Below, piece after piece: positions 5,573 through 7,162 of a stretch of 7,162 nucleotides of DNA (its first letter is position 1; every line of letters starts with the position of its first letter). The stretch comes from Nitrososphaerota archaeon (GTDB taxonomy: Archaea > Thermoproteota > Nitrososphaeria > Nitrososphaerales > Gagatemarchaeaceae): contig VBPQ01000076.1 of the NCBI GenBank assembly GCA_005877185.1, forward strand, positions 1 to 7,162, in the 5' to 3' direction. The translations under genes and the position numbers were made by a program. The notes under the pieces are model-generated. The model did not search any database. It was not told the origin of the DNA and worked only from the letters and a program-made list of their open reading frames with translations.

Positions 5573-7123
5573 ATGGCGGGGATAAACAGATTCTGCGTGA
5601 TGGCTACGCTCCAGGCGGCGAGAGCCCACCTGCTCGGGTTGAAGCTCGACGAGGCTTACTCGTGGGGGCTCAACAGGGCGTGCTACAGCGAAGATACTTT
5701 CGTGTTGACAGAGAATGGATGGAAGCTTCATTCTGATGTATCGAACGCAGAACGGATAATGGTCTTTTCTCCTAGAGACGACAAAATTTGGTACGAGAAA
5801 CCGAATGCGTTACATGTCTATCAATACTCGGGAAAAATGGTTCACTTCCGGACTAAGCTGGTAGACATTCTCACTACGCCAGAACACACGATCGTCTACA
5901 AATGGGGAAGTGATAGGCCTTGGAGAATTACACAGGCGAAGGAATTGGTGAAGAAGAGAGTCGTTCTTCCCGCAGTAGCGGATTGGGAGTGCAAGGAGAA
6001 TGATATGGAGTGGGTTGAGGTTCCTCAATTCCTAAAGAGAAACGGCTCAATCGGGCCGACCTTACTTTCTGCCGTGAAGATTCCAATCGCAACTTGGCTG
6101 GAATTGGCCGGCTACTACCTGTCTGAGGGTGGGATGGATTCCAAAAACCATTACAACTTCACACTAGGGCAATCAAAGAAGAAACCAGATTATGTGGATA
6201 AGATAAGATACATCTTACGGCTTCTTCCCTTTCATTCTCACGAATATTCGGACGATACGATGGTTAGGTGGAATGTAGGAAGTAAGCAATTGTGCGAGTA
6301 CATCAGCGGAGAGCTCGGAGAAGGACATCAGTACAAACACATTCCATCATGGATCAAGAACTTACCAAGGCGTCATTTGGTTATACTGTTCGATTCGTTA
6401 CTTCTTGGTGATGGGACGTTCAGAAACGGTCGGTTTATCCGATATTCCTCCACATCTGAACGTCTCGCACGCGATGTTGCGGAGATTGCAATTAAGCTAG
6501 GCTATTCAACGAACCTTCGCGTCGCTTATGCAGGCGGTGGAAGGCGAGACACATTGTACCAAGTTACGCTCCGCAAGGCAAAGTACCATGACGTTACGAA
6601 ACAAAAGATTTCATTCGAAGATTATACCGGAACGGTCTATTGCTTCTCAACGAGCACTGGATTTTATGTTACAATGCGGAACGGCAAAGTCGCTTTCCAA
6701 GGAAATACCTTCTACGCCGCGGCGAAGAGAGGGTTCAAGGGAGGGTCCGGAGGCAAGAGGGAGTCCAGGGCGGCCGAGAATCGGCCTCCGGAGACGAGAC
6801 CAGACGTTTTCAGGCTCGGGGACGATATGGCATTCAGAGAGGTCAGGGGAGGAAGGACGCTCTTCACGATAGGTGGGAAGGTCCAGGGTGAGGCAGACTT
6901 CGAGAGGCAGGTCGCCTCGCGGTTCGGCGAAAAATTCTCCGTCGCGTGGAAGGACGCCCTCGACCTTCTGGGCAACTACGACAGGGACACCCTCCTGTCG
7001 CAGAACGCCTTCTACAGGGATGTCTACAAGCCGAACCGAGATTCACTCGTGGAGAAGTGGTCGGTGCTGGTGGAGGGGCAGGTCAAGAAGGAGAAGACAA
7101 CGGGAAGGCCTTCCAGGCCGTGA
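5573..7123 (+). CDS. Uncharacterised archaeal protein containing an intein
   Basis: The precursor has 516 residues; excising the intein (37-378) leaves a 174-residue host protein. I do not recognise the host family. Its N-terminal segment, MAGINRFCVMATLQAARA up to SWGLNRA (residues 1-36), rejoins to TFYAAAKRGF (379-388) to make a helical region that looks strongly conserved. A low-complexity Gly/Arg/Pro-rich linker follows (about 389-415), then a second domain with FRLGDDMAFREVRGG, DFERQVASRFGEKFSVAWKDALDLL and a helical tail ending in a basic stretch. There is no signal peptide, membrane helix or zinc motif, so it should be cytoplasmic. Basic content might suggest nucleic-acid contact, but this is conjecture. 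The start is backed by a TATA box 27 bases upstream. The exteins are about 60% G+C, the intein much lower. A pyrimidine-rich tract follows the stop and may serve termination. Confidence 0.85.
   Translation: MAGINRFCVMATLQAARAHLLGLKLDEAYSWGLNRACYSEDTFVLTENGWKLHSDVSNAERIMVFSPRDDKIWYEKPNALHVYQYSGKMVHFRTKLVDILTTPEHTIVYKWGSDRPWRITQAKELVKKRVVLPAVADWECKENDMEWVEVPQFLKRNGSIGPTLLSAVKIPIATWLELAGYYLSEGGMDSKNHYNFTLGQSKKKPDYVDKIRYILRLLPFHSHEYSDDTMVRWNVGSKQLCEYISGELGEGHQYKHIPSWIKNLPRRHLVILFDSLLLGDGTFRNGRFIRYSSTSERLARDVAEIAIKLGYSTNLRVAYAGGGRRDTLYQVTLRKAKYHDVTKQKISFEDYTGTVYCFSTSTGFYVTMRNGKVAFQGNTFYAAAKRGFKGGSGGKRESRAAENRPPETRPDVFRLGDDMAFREVRGGRTLFTIGGKVQGEADFERQVASRFGEKFSVAWKDALDLLGNYDRDTLLSQNAFYRDVYKPNRDSLVEKWSVLVEGQVKKEKTTGRPSRP
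5681..6706 (+). mobile_element. Intein with LAGLIDADG (DOD-type) homing endonuclease, 342 residues
   Basis: This protein-splicing element runs from Cys37 to Asn378 of the precursor. Splicing blocks are present. Block A is CYSEDTFVLTENGW (37-50). Block B contains TPEH (Thr102, His105). Block F is TVYCFSTSTGFYV (354-366). Block G is NGKVAFQGN (370-378), followed by Thr379 as the C-extein nucleophile. The endonuclease has two LAGLIDADG helices: LAGYYLSEGG (178-187) with acidic Glu185, and LFDSLLLGDG (272-281) with Asp280. A block D segment, KHIPSW (255-260), lies between them. Both acidic residues are intact, so splicing and homing may be active. The penultimate residue is Gly, not the common His, a variant known in functional archaeal inteins. 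Sampled lines have about 37-47% G+C against about 60% in the flanking host gene, which points to horizontal arrival. Confidence 0.95.
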
Positions 7124-7125
7124 AT

Positions 7126-7162
7126 TCACTCAACCTCTTTCTCTTTCTTCGACTCTTCGCCG
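7126..7162 (-). CDS. Possible C-terminal end of a minus-strand gene
   Basis: Reading the minus strand from the window edge gives GEESKKEKEVE followed by TGA at 7128-7126. A Lys/Glu-rich tail like this is common at archaeal protein ends and would make a gene convergent with the intein host gene, 2 bases between stops. It is only 11 codons long. Another frame is also open for ten codons, and the same bases form a pyrimidine-rich tract on the plus strand that may be a terminator. Confidence 0.25.
   Translation of the reverse strand, partial: GEESKKEKEVE

Noticed and set aside
5573..7123. Class 3 intein or split intein
   Set aside because: Cys1 is present, and blocks A to G are continuous in one frame, so it is an ordinary class 1 intein with endonuclease.
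1..7162. CRISPR arrays, tRNA/rRNA genes, insertion sequences, riboswitches
   Set aside because: No regularly spaced repeats, cloverleaf-like sequences, transposase motifs or long terminal repeats were seen by eye on either strand.

Overview
The window looks like a piece of an archaeal chromosome with about 60% G+C outside one insertion. The evidence for an archaeon is that most genes are preceded by TATA-box-like sites about 26-33 bases before the start codon (leaderless or near-leaderless), that TTG and GTG starts occur, and that there is a metE-type methionine synthase C-terminal module and an intein of archaeal style. A Nitrososphaeria/Thermoproteota or Thermoplasmatota relative is my best guess, but the phylum cannot be fixed from this sequence alone. 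No rRNA, tRNA, CRISPR array or insertion sequence was seen.

Layout: (1) bases 1-845, the 3' part of a cobalamin-independent methionine synthase gene on the plus strand, running in from outside. (2) Bases 898-2068, two minus-strand genes: a small SRPBCC/AHSA1-type lipid-binding-fold protein and a membrane-anchored extracytoplasmic SGNH-hydrolase-like protein. (3) Bases 2206-3499, three plus-strand genes: an unrecognised 97-residue protein, a 250-residue HELAH metallopeptidase-like protein, and a 43-residue zinc ribbon gene. (4) Bases about 3602-5070, a secreted, membrane-anchored PQQ-type beta-propeller gene split into two reading frames by one missing G near 4099. (5) Bases 5074-5463, a minus-strand VOC/glyoxalase-like gene, tail to tail with the propeller gene with only 3 bases between the stops. 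(6) Bases 5573-7123, an uncharacterised gene carrying a 342-residue intein with a LAGLIDADG homing endonuclease at 5681-6706. (7) Bases 7126-7162, possibly the last codons of a minus-strand gene.

The genes do not form one evident pathway. They read as a set of mostly independently promoted housekeeping and envelope genes. The standout is the intein. It sits in a short, unidentified protein rather than in a DNA-metabolism enzyme, its base composition is clearly lower in G+C than its host gene, and all splicing and endonuclease blocks look intact. Removing it rejoins a 174-residue host protein without a seam.
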